In this document: positions 42,621 to 51,261 of the stretch, one piece after another
Numbering within the stretch: position 1 is the stretch's first letter
Layout of the letters: each line of letters opens with the position of its first letter
Assembly (NCBI GenBank): GCA_026702755.1
Contig: JAPPBX010000010.1
Location: 1-64,000, forward strand
Origin: Candidatus Poribacteria bacterium
GTDB lineage: Bacteria > Poribacteria > WGA-4E > WGA-3G
DNA: 64,000 nucleotides
Direction: 5' to 3'
The notes under the pieces: generated by a model
What the model was told of the DNA's origin: nothing
Database searches by the model: none
Seen by the model: the letters and a program-made list of their open reading frames with translations, nothing else
Made by a program: the position numbers and the translations under genes

Positions 42621-43409
42621 CTATCTCTTCAAATTGCCCCAGATTGTCGCCAATTTACCGCGGGCAGAAACATCAAGGGTGTCCTTGACGATCTGCTGGA
42701 GTTCAACTTCAGAAAGCGCATAGTTAGCTAACATCAATTCATCAATACGTCCCTGAAAGAAACGCGGACAGCATCCGTTATTCTCACCGCCGAACCGTAA
42801 AGGTTTATCCACTCTGCTTAGCCCAGGTCCCTTCTGTGCGATAGCAGTGCCATCAGATTCGCCATTGATATAGAAACCGGCTTCTTTTCCATCCCACACA
42901 ACGGCAACATGGCTCCACTCTTTCGCCTTTATCTTACCATCAGAGATATGGTAACCCGGACTACTCGTCTCGTAGAAATAGTAAGCAAGTTTCCCTTCAC
43001 CGGGTTCAATTTGCAGATAATAGGTGTTCTTGTAAAAGATGGTGAATTTGTTTGCCTGATCACCCGCTGGTAGTTCATCAGGATAAACCCACGCCATCAT
43101 CGTAATCGCTTCGTCTATATCAATCTCATCGGAGTGCTTGACTTCTATAAAATCGGCTTTCCCAACTTTGCCAGCCATCTGCACGGCTTTGCCGAGGATA
43201 CCCTCGGTCCACTTAATATTCCCAGTAAATTCTCCGACTAAACCAGCAGTATCCTCTTTACTCTGTTTCCCATTACCTTCGTCGAAATGCCAGACATACA
43301 GTTGTTTACCGAGTTGTTTCACGTTCCCTTTTCCGCCTGCAGCGTAACCTACAAAGCAGAGAAATAGATTTAGAAAAACGCATAGCATCACAAGCATTCG
43401 GATTCTCAT
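42621..43409 (-). CDS. Secreted LamG-domain protein with WGxLK tag
   Basis: AGGAGGAATCACAG precedes ATG 43409; the longer frame begins in the terminator of the neighbouring gene and is rejected. The signal peptide spans MLCVFLNLFLCFVGYAAG. A LamG jelly roll follows: YVWHFDEGNGKQSKEDTAG, ITMMAWVYPDELP, EWSHVAVVWDGKEAGFYING and GRIDELMLANYALSEVELQ. The end DVSARGKLATIWGNLKR has the shared tag. It is flanked by its own terminator and by that of the upstream LamG gene, so it is probably monocistronic. It forms a second locus for the tag, 19 kb from the main island. Confidence 0.87.
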   Translation of the reverse strand: MRIRMLVMLCVFLNLFLCFVGYAAGGKGNVKQLGKQLYVWHFDEGNGKQSKEDTAGLVGEFTGNIKWTEGILGKAVQMAGKVGKADFIEVKHSDEIDIDEAITMMAWVYPDELPAGDQANKFTIFYKNTYYLQIEPGEGKLAYYFYETSSPGYHISDGKIKAKEWSHVAVVWDGKEAGFYINGESDGTAIAQKGPGLSRVDKPLRFGGENNGCCPRFFQGRIDELMLANYALSEVELQQIVKDTLDVSARGKLATIWGNLKR

Positions 43410-43430
43410 CTGTGATTCCTCCTCATAGAA

Positions 43431-43463
43431 TGAAAAGAAGGGCGGGTGCAAAACCCGCCCTTC
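43431..43463 (-). terminator. Rho-independent terminator of the LamG gene at 43530
   Basis: On the minus strand GAAGGGCGGGT-TTTGC-ACCCGCCCTTC followed by TTTTCA, an 11-bp perfect stem about 70 nt after the stop. Confidence 0.82.
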
Positions 43464-43529
43464 GGTAGAAAACTTAGAAACAGGCAGGCGTTGTGGCACT
43501 GCTGCTACAATAGAGAAAAGTTATCTATT

Positions 43530-44300
43530 TTACCTCTTTAACTTACCCCACGTCGTGGCAAGTTTGTCTTTCGGAGACACAGCAAAGTAAACGCCGTTTT
43601 CCATATCTTGGTTAATTTCCTCAACTGTGAGTGCACGGTCATAGATGGCTACCTCATCAACTAAGCCGATCATACCGTTCAGTCCCGTTTGCGCTTTACC
43701 GATACGAAAAACAACTTCAATGCTGTTAATTTTACCCTTTGGTGGTGCGAATTCTACATCCAATTTGCCATCAATATATTGGCGAATCATATCACCATCG
43801 TAGGTAGAAGAGACATGGTGCCACTCCTCTAAATCGGGCTTAATGGTCTGTTTATTTCGGGAACCTTGCCACCCACCGATGTTAATCCATGTCTCAATCT
43901 GTGGGGCACCGGTAAACTGCGCGCTCCATTGGAGACAATAGCCGCCAACATTCGCCCCGCTCCTACGTCCCATCAAGTTAGAGTCACCTTGGGATTCTTC
44001 AGGGAAAAACCAAGCTTGAATCGTGAGTTCATCGGTGATGTCGAGTTCGGGGACTGCGTCAACTTCTACAAATTTTTGGGAGTCTTCAAGGTAGACAGCA
44101 CCTCCGAATTTGCCATCTTTCGACCAGACTGCCCCTTCAAAAGTGCCTTCAATGCTATTCCCGCTCACGTCTGTAACTTTGCCACCCTCGTCTTCGTCAA
44201 AGGTGAAGTACAACATAAGCGCATCGTCATCGTTTAACGCCCACGCACTCACACTAAAACTTAAGGCAATGATGGAAAAAACCGTGATAATCGGTTTCAT
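43530..44300 (-). CDS. Secreted LamG-domain protein with WGxLK tag
   Basis: Signal peptide TVFSIIALSFSVSAWA. LamG strands: LMLYFTFDEDEGGKVTDVSG, AVYLEDSQKFVEV, LTIQAWFFPEESQ, EEWHHVSSTYDGDMIRQYID and GLVDEVAIYDRALTVEEI. The tail VSPKDKLATTWGKLKR carries the tag. GGAGCTCACTGTT precedes the ATG. Typical ligand-binding or anchoring domain of the Laminin_G_3 type; no fused enzyme. The 271-bp gap upstream holds a short repeat of the CAGTTGTCGG type and presumably the promoter. Confidence 0.87.
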   Translation of the reverse strand: MKPIITVFSIIALSFSVSAWALNDDDALMLYFTFDEDEGGKVTDVSGNSIEGTFEGAVWSKDGKFGGAVYLEDSQKFVEVDAVPELDITDELTIQAWFFPEESQGDSNLMGRRSGANVGGYCLQWSAQFTGAPQIETWINIGGWQGSRNKQTIKPDLEEWHHVSSTYDGDMIRQYIDGKLDVEFAPPKGKINSIEVVFRIGKAQTGLNGMIGLVDEVAIYDRALTVEEINQDMENGVYFAVSPKDKLATTWGKLKR

Positions 44301-44572
44301 AACAGTGAGCTCCTTTCCGATAGTTCTCGGTTGTTAGTACGATTTGCTCCGCAAATCTTTCAGTTGTCGGTCATACGTGTGGCAGTCACATAAGTTGTGT
44401 CCACCACAATCAGCCCTTAACTGATTATTTAGTCAAACCTATACGAAGAAAGTTCGCTTTTTCGCTAAAATCCTTGCTGAGATGTAGGCAAAATTTGTAA
44501 AGTGGTCCAATAGTTAGGTTTATAAGATTTCAACCCTCGTCAGCAAAGGAAGCTGCGTAAGCCGTAAACTAT

Positions 44573-46207
44573 TTAGAAGGAAGAAATCTGAATTTCCTTC
44601 GCTGTGATAAACTCAAGAAGCGCAGGAGTGCCTTCCTGCGTTTTCTGGATGCCGCGTTGAATAGCCGGAATAATCTGATCAGGTGTTTCAACACGCTCTC
44701 CATAACCACCGAACGCCTTCGCCATGTCAGCGTAGTGTCCAGAGATGTCTGTACTACGGAATTTTTCGGTAGACACGGGCATAATCGGAATCTCAATTGC
44801 CATAGAAAAATTATTGAATAACACAGAGAGAATCGGTATCCTCTCACGCACAGCGGTCTCAAAGTCCATACCGGTAAAGCCGATGGCGGCATCACCCCAA
44901 ACGTTAACACAGAGTGCATCCGGTCTGGCGAGTTTGGCACCCATTGCGAGACCGAGACCGTAACCAAGCTGCGTCGTTTTGCCCCAACCGATATAGGTAA
45001 GCGGTGCGACAGACTGCCAGAATGGGGACATTTGGTCGCGTGGACTCCCCGCATCGTGCGTGATAATCGTATTTTTGACATCAACAGTATGGAGCAGATC
45101 CCAGATAACACGATACGGTGTCATCGGCACCTCATCAGAAGTGAGTTTCGGTTTCCATTCTTCGAGCCATTCCGATTTAACAGCACTAACTTCTCCAGTG
45201 ACAGCAGCTGTACGATCTTCGGAGGCACCATCGGAACGGTCGCGGACCGCTTCCACCAAGCCATCTAAAATTAAACCTGCATCGCCAACGAGGGCAGTTT
45301 CAACCGGAACGTCCTTGTTGATGTCAGCAGGATCTAACGTCGCGTGAATAACGCGTTTTCCGTCGGGAATCTTAACACCGAAGCCTGTTCGCGTGAAGCT
45401 GCACCCGATACCGAAAATCAGGTCAGCTTTCTGGAGATAATGATGCACCGGTTTCGGGATCGCACGCCCACCAGAACCGAGTGCTAACGGATGATCTTCT
45501 GGAAAAGCACTCTTACCACCCAAACTCGTTGTTACAGGTGCAGCGAGCAGCTCCGCCAATTCTTTCAAAGAATCCCACGCTTGGGCGTAATGTACACCTT
45601 GTCCTGCATAGATAATAGGACACTCAGCATCAAGTAGTGCCGCTGCAGCGGCTTCAATCGATGCACTATCAGGTCCATAGCGCACGGTGGGGACAGGTGT
45701 CGGATCAAAGTCGTCGGAAATCTCCTCATTAAACAGATCCGACGGGAACTCAACGAGTGCAGGGCGCGGTCTACCGTTCCGGACTTGCGTAAAGGCGCGC
45801 CGCATCGCTTCCGGGACAGCTTCAGGCATTGTAACCTGCTCACACGACTTTGTTACGTGCCGATAGTTCAAAGCAGAATTGAAGTTCGGTTGGATTTGCG
45901 TTATGTTTCGGGAATAGCCACCTGGCAAAACCACAATCGGTGCGGAATCCCCATACGCTTGGGCGACACCACCGAAGGCGTTTTCGGAACCGGGACCGCT
46001 CTGCATACAGAACACACCGATCTTTTCTCCAGAGGTAATTCGGCTCATCGCATCCGCCATGTGAAGTCCAATCCGCTCCTGTCTGACGATAATCGGACGG
46101 ATGTCTAATTTCGCCGCTGCCTCAATTATATGGTTAACGGGATACGCAAATAGGTATTCGACGCCTTCCGCTTTAAGGACTTTTGCAATTGCATCAACAA
46201 CTTTCAT
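44573..46207 (-). CDS. Thiamine pyrophosphate-dependent enzyme of the acetolactate synthase family
   Basis: Three-domain TPP enzyme of 544 residues. The PYR domain has IIVRQERIGLHMADAMSR with the cofactor-activating Glu. The central domain carries PIIYAGQGVHYAQAW. The PP domain has the TPP motif NVWGDAAIGFTG...LFNN (G-D-A in place of G-D-G, also common). Acetolactate synthase, glyoxylate carboligase, oxalyl-CoA decarboxylase and sulfoacetaldehyde acetyltransferase share this layout, and residues here do not decide among them. No small regulatory subunit is adjacent, arguing against a standard IlvB. It neighbours two PhyH genes on the same strand. Confidence 0.82.
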   Translation of the reverse strand: MKVVDAIAKVLKAEGVEYLFAYPVNHIIEAAAKLDIRPIIVRQERIGLHMADAMSRITSGEKIGVFCMQSGPGSENAFGGVAQAYGDSAPIVVLPGGYSRNITQIQPNFNSALNYRHVTKSCEQVTMPEAVPEAMRRAFTQVRNGRPRPALVEFPSDLFNEEISDDFDPTPVPTVRYGPDSASIEAAAAALLDAECPIIYAGQGVHYAQAWDSLKELAELLAAPVTTSLGGKSAFPEDHPLALGSGGRAIPKPVHHYLQKADLIFGIGCSFTRTGFGVKIPDGKRVIHATLDPADINKDVPVETALVGDAGLILDGLVEAVRDRSDGASEDRTAAVTGEVSAVKSEWLEEWKPKLTSDEVPMTPYRVIWDLLHTVDVKNTIITHDAGSPRDQMSPFWQSVAPLTYIGWGKTTQLGYGLGLAMGAKLARPDALCVNVWGDAAIGFTGMDFETAVRERIPILSVLFNNFSMAIEIPIMPVSTEKFRSTDISGHYADMAKAFGGYGERVETPDQIIPAIQRGIQKTQEGTPALLEFITAKEIQISSF

Positions 46208-46327
46208 ATTTTTAATTTTCCTTGCGGTTCGGTGAGGCGGGTTAGTATTTTCAAGTGCCTCTCCGTATATCCGTCCTCCATTACATTACGGACTATGTCT
46301 TTGGTTTTTGCATCTAATAAAAAACAC

Positions 46328-47140
46328 TTATACACTGGGATTCGTTGGTTTCCCAGCATCCATCACAAGCGGAAAGCTATCGCCTTCCAATTTATCGCCA
46401 TCATTGACAGTGACGAAGGGTTTCATAACATGGTTTCCGCTGGCATCGTAAAGGGTTTTGCTTGTCATGTAATGCACCGCAATCGCACGCCGAGGACCTT
46501 CACTGGCGTTATCATGCGACCCATGCCACGTTAAGGAGTGATGGTAATGGACATGTCCTTTCGGAACAGGACAAAACTCCACCTCCAATTCATACTCCTC
46601 AAAGCGATCCGGCATAGAATGAATGTCCTTAATAGAATGCAAGAATGGGATCTGATTGCCCCAATGATGAGAACCGCGGACCATACGCATACATCCATTA
46701 CTCTCATCAACATCATCCAACGCAACCCACGCACTTACCTGACTCGTTTTTGGCGTAAGAATGGGCCAATAGGGTGAATCCTGATGCCACATGTTGACAC
46801 CACCCACTTGTGGCGGTTTATACTGAATCTGGTCGTGCCAGACGCGCAACTCCGTCGCTGACATCAGTTGTCCAATCTCTTCTACAATAATCGGGTTGTA
46901 AACGAGTCGGTGGTAGGCAGAACTTGCCTCCCAAATATTAACGACTTGCCAGACGGGACTCTCCTCTCTGCCACCGAGGTTGGCGATATGCACTGGCTGT
47001 GCAACATCGGCTTTCTCGTAGTCATCAATAACGCGTGCCAATTCCGAACGCAATTCCTCAACCTGTTCATCACTTAAAACACGGTTTCCGAGGAGAAAAC
47101 CTTTCTCACGAAATGTGTCAACCTGGGTTTGGTTGAGCAT
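46328..47140 (-). CDS. Phytanoyl-CoA dioxygenase (PhyH) family protein, tandem copy
   Basis: TFREKGFLLGNRVLSDEQVEEL is the PhyH start. The iron site has HQD in MWHQDSPYWPIL and the distal His in LTWHGSHDNASEGPRRA with the 2-oxoglutarate Arg. GCMRMVRGSHHWGNQ is the conserved core. Good SD CAGGAGACAGAT. It is nearly the same protein as the gene at 47167, with differences spread evenly, so the duplication is not very recent. Fe(II)/2-oxoglutarate oxygenase with unknown substrate. Confidence 0.88.
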   Translation of the reverse strand: MLNQTQVDTFREKGFLLGNRVLSDEQVEELRSELARVIDDYEKADVAQPVHIANLGGREESPVWQVVNIWEASSAYHRLVYNPIIVEEIGQLMSATELRVWHDQIQYKPPQVGGVNMWHQDSPYWPILTPKTSQVSAWVALDDVDESNGCMRMVRGSHHWGNQIPFLHSIKDIHSMPDRFEEYELEVEFCPVPKGHVHYHHSLTWHGSHDNASEGPRRAIAVHYMTSKTLYDASGNHVMKPFVTVNDGDKLEGDSFPLVMDAGKPTNPSV

Positions 47141-47166
47141 ATCTGTCTCCTGTAGACTAAAAAGAT

Positions 47167-47979
47167 TTATATATTTGCTTTTGTCGGTTTCCCTTCATCC
47201 ATCACAAGCGGGAAATGGTGACCTGCCAATTTATTACCGCCATTGACGGTAACAAAACGTTTCATGATGTGGTTCCCACTCTCATCATAGATAGTTTCGC
47301 TTGTCATATAATGCACCGCAATCGCACGACGCGGACCTTCACTGGTATTGTCATGCGACCCGTGCCATGTCAAGGCGTGATGGTAATGGACATGACCTTT
47401 CGGAACAGGGCAGAGTTCCACCTCTAATTCGTTATCTTCAAAGCGATCCGGCATTGTATGGATGTCCGGGATATCGCGCAGAAACGGCATCTGGCTGCCC
47501 CAATGATAGGAGCCGCGAACCATGCGCATACACCCGTTGCTTTCATCAACGTCGTCCAACGCAACCCAGGCACTTACCTGACTCGTTTTCGGCATGAGAA
47601 TCCCCCACAACGGCGAATCCTGATGCCAGCGATTGACACCACCGACTTTGGGTGGTTTGTATTGGATCTGGTCGTGCCAGACCCGCAACTCTGTTGCCGA
47701 CATAAGCTGTCCAATCTCTTCTACAATGACCGGATTGTGAACGAGTCGATGGTAGGCAGAACTCGCTTCCCAAATATTAACGATCTGCCACACCGGACTT
47801 TCCTCTTTACCACCGAGGTTGGCGATACGCACCGGCTGCGGAACCTCAGGTTTTTCGTAATTATCAATGACGCGTGCCAATTCTGACCGCAATTCGTCAA
47901 CCTGTTCATCGCTGAGAACCCGGTTTCCGAGGAGAAAGCCTTTTTCGCGAAAGGTGTCAACCTGTGTTTGGCTGAGCAT
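47167..47979 (-). CDS. Phytanoyl-CoA dioxygenase (PhyH) family protein, tandem copy
   Basis: Upstream partner of the gene at 46328, 26 bp apart and co-directional. Same iron triad (RWHQDSPLWG, LTWHGSHDN) and the same length, 270 residues. SD AGGAGGCAATAGGC. Both copies keep every expected ligand, so both should be active; retention of two suggests dosage or split specificity. The Gfo/Idh/MocA gene upstream is on the same strand with a 32-bp gap, making a likely three-gene transcript. Confidence 0.88.
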   Translation of the reverse strand: MLSQTQVDTFREKGFLLGNRVLSDEQVDELRSELARVIDNYEKPEVPQPVRIANLGGKEESPVWQIVNIWEASSAYHRLVHNPVIVEEIGQLMSATELRVWHDQIQYKPPKVGGVNRWHQDSPLWGILMPKTSQVSAWVALDDVDESNGCMRMVRGSYHWGSQMPFLRDIPDIHTMPDRFEDNELEVELCPVPKGHVHYHHALTWHGSHDNTSEGPRRAIAVHYMTSETIYDESGNHIMKRFVTVNGGNKLAGHHFPLVMDEGKPTKANI

Positions 47980-48011
47980 GCCTATTGCCTCCTATAACAT
48001 CAATTATCTCT

Positions 48012-49046
48012 TTAACCGCCAGTTATCCTATTTTTGAGTTCCACCCACTCCTCATCGCTGAGTTTCGGGGGCCACGCAATCCGCTCGCCAATAAGCGCAG
48101 AACGATACGCCGCCATAATCAGATCAAAACCGAGTAGCGCGTATTCTAACCTGTTCCGATGTGGTTGATTCTCGTCATCCAACCATGTAGCAATCGCTTG
48201 CGTAAAGTCGCGCTGTCCGAATCTATCATCTTCGCCGAAGTGCGTTTTCTCAACAAAATGCTCTGCCATACCGTCAAACTGATAGCCCCATGAACCGTTT
48301 TCTCGCCACCACATTCTGCCTTTCGTCCCCCAAAAATCGAGGTTGCATCGCGGGTTACTGCCGGGGAAATCAATGGTACCGAACGCTGTCCGAGCGGACT
48401 CAAAAAAGACACGTGCGCCGTTCTCGAAGGTATAAATCGCCATCAAATCTTCGGGGCATTGTCGGTGCGGAACGTCATAGATTTCAGCACCCTGAACGGC
48501 ACCCCACACGTGTGTAATCGGAATGTCTTTAAGAGCAAATAACACGACATCCATCAGGTGGGTATCCATATCGGTAATGTCGCCTTCGGTGCAGGCACGA
48601 ATGAAGTGTATATCACCGAGACTATCGTCGGCAAAGAACTTCAGAAGCTTCTCAGCGAAGGGCAGATAACGCCGTTGATGATTGACGATAATTTTCAGTC
48701 CAGTTTTCTCGTATGCAGCGGCGAGTGCCTCTGCTTCGCTGGGTCTGAGCGCAAGTGGTTTCTCTATCACCAATGCCTTAACACCCGCTTCAGCGGCAGG
48801 TTCTACCCAGATATGTCGTGGTACTGTCGGTTCTGTGACAGCATGAACAATATCAGGTTTCTCCTTTTCTAACATCTCGACGTAATCTGTGTACCCCGGG
48901 ATGTTCAGTTCTTCCACCGCTGCTTTTAGGCGTTCCTCGTCGATTTCGCAGATGGCAATTACCTTCATATTTTCGATGCCTTCATAACGTCGGGCATGGT
49001 GTACACCTCGCCTTCCGCCAACGATCCCAGTTCGATACATCCCCAT
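48012..49046 (-). CDS. Gfo/Idh/MocA-family oxidoreductase
   Basis: CGAGGAGGCACATT precedes ATG 49046. The dinucleotide loop GIVGGRRGVHHARRY is followed by ALVIEKPLALRPSEAE with the catalytic Lys and a His in MDTHLMDVVLFALKD. The Gly-rich loop has RR after GG, a variation from the usual G-x-G-x-x-G. The C-terminal domain includes NPRCNLDFWGTKGRMWW. 344 residues. Likely a cytoplasmic sugar dehydrogenase that feeds the same pathway as the two downstream PhyH genes; inferred from spacing. Confidence 0.87.
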   Translation of the reverse strand: MGMYRTGIVGGRRGVHHARRYEGIENMKVIAICEIDEERLKAAVEELNIPGYTDYVEMLEKEKPDIVHAVTEPTVPRHIWVEPAAEAGVKALVIEKPLALRPSEAEALAAAYEKTGLKIIVNHQRRYLPFAEKLLKFFADDSLGDIHFIRACTEGDITDMDTHLMDVVLFALKDIPITHVWGAVQGAEIYDVPHRQCPEDLMAIYTFENGARVFFESARTAFGTIDFPGSNPRCNLDFWGTKGRMWWRENGSWGYQFDGMAEHFVEKTHFGEDDRFGQRDFTQAIATWLDDENQPHRNRLEYALLGFDLIMAAYRSALIGERIAWPPKLSDEEWVELKNRITGG

Positions 49047-49200
49047 AATGTGCCTCCTCGTTGAAGCGTGGAGCTTGCAGGTTTCCGAAATTTGCCATTA
49101 TATTAGCATGCCGATAAATTTGTGTCAACCCATTGAATTATAATAGAGTATGTAAATATTTTGGCAGCGATTCGTCCGTTGATGGGGCTTATGAAATATA

Positions 49201-49476
49201 TCAAAGCATCTCGGATCGGGAGAAGAATTTTCTGCTCTGGCAAAAACCTTTACGATCGCGCTCGGACCTCATGGCGACTGATTTGTCGTCAATTTTGAGA
49301 TAATCGAAAATTCTTCTCCTTTCTGCTCCTAAATCGTTGTTTCTGTGCCGAGTTGATTGATAAAAAGGATCGTCAAGGCAGATAGAGATATTGCCTGTGA
49401 AGCCTTTTATGAGCGTCTCGCCGCGGGGTTGCGCGAACCCTTCTTTGTCGTTTTTTGAAGTTTTCAGCGTTTTCAT
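49201..49476 (-). other. Gap with a 91-codon frame and a long-spaced inverted repeat
   Basis: The 49047-50014 gap is 968 bp. A minus-strand frame from ATG 49476 (MKTLKTSKNDKEGFAQPRGE...) has no convincing SD and no recognisable family. Inside it GGAGAAGAATTTTC (49219-49232) is perfectly inverted at 49306-49319 with 73 bp between, which argues for a structural or mobile origin. Family A MITE, a GTAG hairpin and a promoter fill the rest of the gap. Confidence 0.3.
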
Positions 49477-49546
49477 TTTTTATCTCTTTAGATGTTTTGA
49501 AGCGTTGGGCATAACGGCTATAGAAGTTTATACCAAATCTGAGAAA

Positions 49547-49664
49547 TATAGTAAAACCTACAATTAATTAGACATTGGAGAAGGGCGAGGTTACAAACCT
49601 CGCCAGCGGTGGTGAGGTGTTTTGTGTTTTCCAAAGTGCCCTCTTATTTTCGGGTTTTACTATA
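49547..49664 (+). mobile_element. MITE family A, TATAGTAAAACCT ends, complete copy
   Basis: TATAGTAAAACCT (49547-49559) and GGGTTTTACTATA (49652-49664) are inverted, 12 of 13 matching. The centre holds GGCGAGGTT-ACA-AACCTCGCC (49584-49604). It aligns with the reverse complement of 12955-13068 along the whole length. Confidence 0.85.
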
Positions 49665-49710
49665 AATTTACATTTCAGTGGTTTTGAAAGGGATTAAAAG
49701 TTTCTGCGTG

Positions 49711-49736
49711 TAAGTGCGCAATGAATTGCGCGACTA
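49711..49736 (-). repeat. GTAG-led hairpin repeat with GCGCAAT stem
   Basis: On the minus strand GTAGTCGCGCAATTCATTGCGC: GTAG followed by a palindrome GCGCAA/TTGCGC, the same plan as the repeats at 4233, 18181 and 26624. Confidence 0.5.
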
Positions 49737-49943
49737 CGAACCGACATTTCGTTAATGAGAAGCGTTTATTCAGAAATGGTATATATTATAGCCTATACAT
49801 TGACGTTTGTAAAGTTAAAATAAATTTAGTTATTAAGTTGGGTTTTACTGATTTTTGATTGGTTTCAATGCGTTTTCTGGTTTCATAGGTGTTTTTTTAT
49901 TCCGTTCACCCTAATCTGAATGTCAAAATATTTACACACCTTG

Positions 49944-49972
49944 TTGTTAAATTCCCGCGCTTGTGATACAAT
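49944..49972 (+). promoter_or_regulatory. Predicted sigma70-type promoter of the enolase-superfamily gene
   Basis: TTGTTA at 49944-49949, 17-bp spacer, TACAAT at 49967-49972. It gives a leader of about 35 nt that contains the AGGAGG ribosome site before ATG 50015. Confidence 0.55.
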
Positions 49973-50014
49973 ACAACGCATCCAGATAAAATAACCTTCT
50001 ATAGGAGGGGTTAC

Positions 50015-51142
50015 ATGAAGATTGATAAGATCGAGTCATTTTTCATTCGGAACGGCTACGTGATTCGGATTCATACGGACACAGGTATCAGCGGTGTGGG
50101 ACAAACCGCCTGCTGGGGCTACCCAGAAGCCGTTGATAGCATCATCAACACATTTAAGAAACATCTCATTGGTCAAAATCCGTTGCGGATTGAGCATCAC
50201 TGGCAATACCTCTACCGCATGGGTCCGTTTCGTGGGACTGCGTTGAGCGGTGCAATCAGTGCGATAGACATTGCGTTGTGGGACATCAAAGGTAAACATT
50301 TCGGCGTACCGATCTGGGAACTGTTAGGTGGGAACTGCCGTGATAAAATCCGATTGCACCTCCTCGGCGGCGGAAGCACTCCAGAAACGATGTATGAAGC
50401 GGCGAAAGCCGCTGTCGAAGAAGGTTTCACAGCACTCAAGTTCGACCCGGTGGTCGGAAACTTCCAAGACATGGCAGTCGATCGACTTGTCAAGACCGCC
50501 CGTGATATTGTCGCAGCGGCGCGAGAAGGCGGTGGGCCGGACCTTGATCTGATTGTTGAGGTGCACCGTAAACTGACACCCATGAACAGTATTGTGCTGG
50601 AATCCGCTTTAGCACCGTTTAATCTCTATTTCATTGAAGACCCGATCCAGATAGATACCATCACAACGCAGGGGGAATTAGCGAAGCGGATGACAACCCC
50701 TCTCGCTATCGGTGAACGCAATGTAAGCATCTGGGAATTCCGTGAAATCCTTGAAGCAGGCGGACCGCAATACGTGCGCCCGGACGTTGGTCTCGCCGGT
50801 GGTATAACACACTGCAAGAAAATCGCGGCACTTGCTGAGGCGTATCACAGCGCGGTTGTCACACATAACTTCCTTGGACCGCTCATTACTGCCGCATCGC
50901 TCCACTTAGACACGAGTATTCCGAACTTCATTACACAAGAGTATACGAAAGGCGATGAATCCGAAGACTTTGCCGTATACAAAGTCGCGTATCAACGAGA
51001 GGGCGGATACATCCCGATCCCCGATGCTCCGGGTTTGGGTATTGAACTGGACGATAGTTTAATCGAGCAGAACCCTTTTCAACCGATGAACACTGGTACG
51101 ACACCGCTGCGTGAAGACGGCTCCGTCGCTTACGCGGTATAA
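50015..51142 (+). CDS. Mandelate racemase/muconate lactonizing enzyme family protein
   Basis: Strong SD TAGGAGGGGTTAC. Enolase-superfamily fold: capping-domain HTDTGISGVGQTACWG and GAISAIDIALWDIKGKHFGVP, barrel ligands Glu in FIEDPIQID and Glu in AIGERNVSIWEF, with VTHNFLGPL supplying His. The first ligand position, Asp in most relatives, is Glu (IVEVHRKL), whereas the paralogue at 27746 keeps Asp. Close in layout to ManD/RspA-type acid-sugar dehydratases. It leads a block with two PhyH genes and a cytochrome on the same strand; substrate unknown. Confidence 0.87.
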   Translation: MKIDKIESFFIRNGYVIRIHTDTGISGVGQTACWGYPEAVDSIINTFKKHLIGQNPLRIEHHWQYLYRMGPFRGTALSGAISAIDIALWDIKGKHFGVPIWELLGGNCRDKIRLHLLGGGSTPETMYEAAKAAVEEGFTALKFDPVVGNFQDMAVDRLVKTARDIVAAAREGGGPDLDLIVEVHRKLTPMNSIVLESALAPFNLYFIEDPIQIDTITTQGELAKRMTTPLAIGERNVSIWEFREILEAGGPQYVRPDVGLAGGITHCKKIAALAEAYHSAVVTHNFLGPLITAASLHLDTSIPNFITQEYTKGDESEDFAVYKVAYQREGGYIPIPDAPGLGIELDDSLIEQNPFQPMNTGTTPLREDGSVAYAV

Positions 51143-51144
51143 CA

Positions 51145-51245
51145 GCAGTCATCCATCAGCAGTCGGCTATCAGACAAGAGGTTTTTGGTGAAGTGAGATA
51201 CCCTTTTTGACCGCTGACCTCTGAAGGCCGATAGTCAATAAAGGG
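51145..51245 (+). repeat. Intergenic inverted repeat of the TCAGTTGTCGGT type
   Basis: AGTCATCCATCAGCAGTCGGCTATCAG at the left faces TGACCGCTGACCTCTGAAGGCCGATAGTC at the right. It shares the plan of the copies at 3067 and 38692. Confidence 0.45.
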
Positions 51246-51261
51246 GTGGAGGACATCGAAC

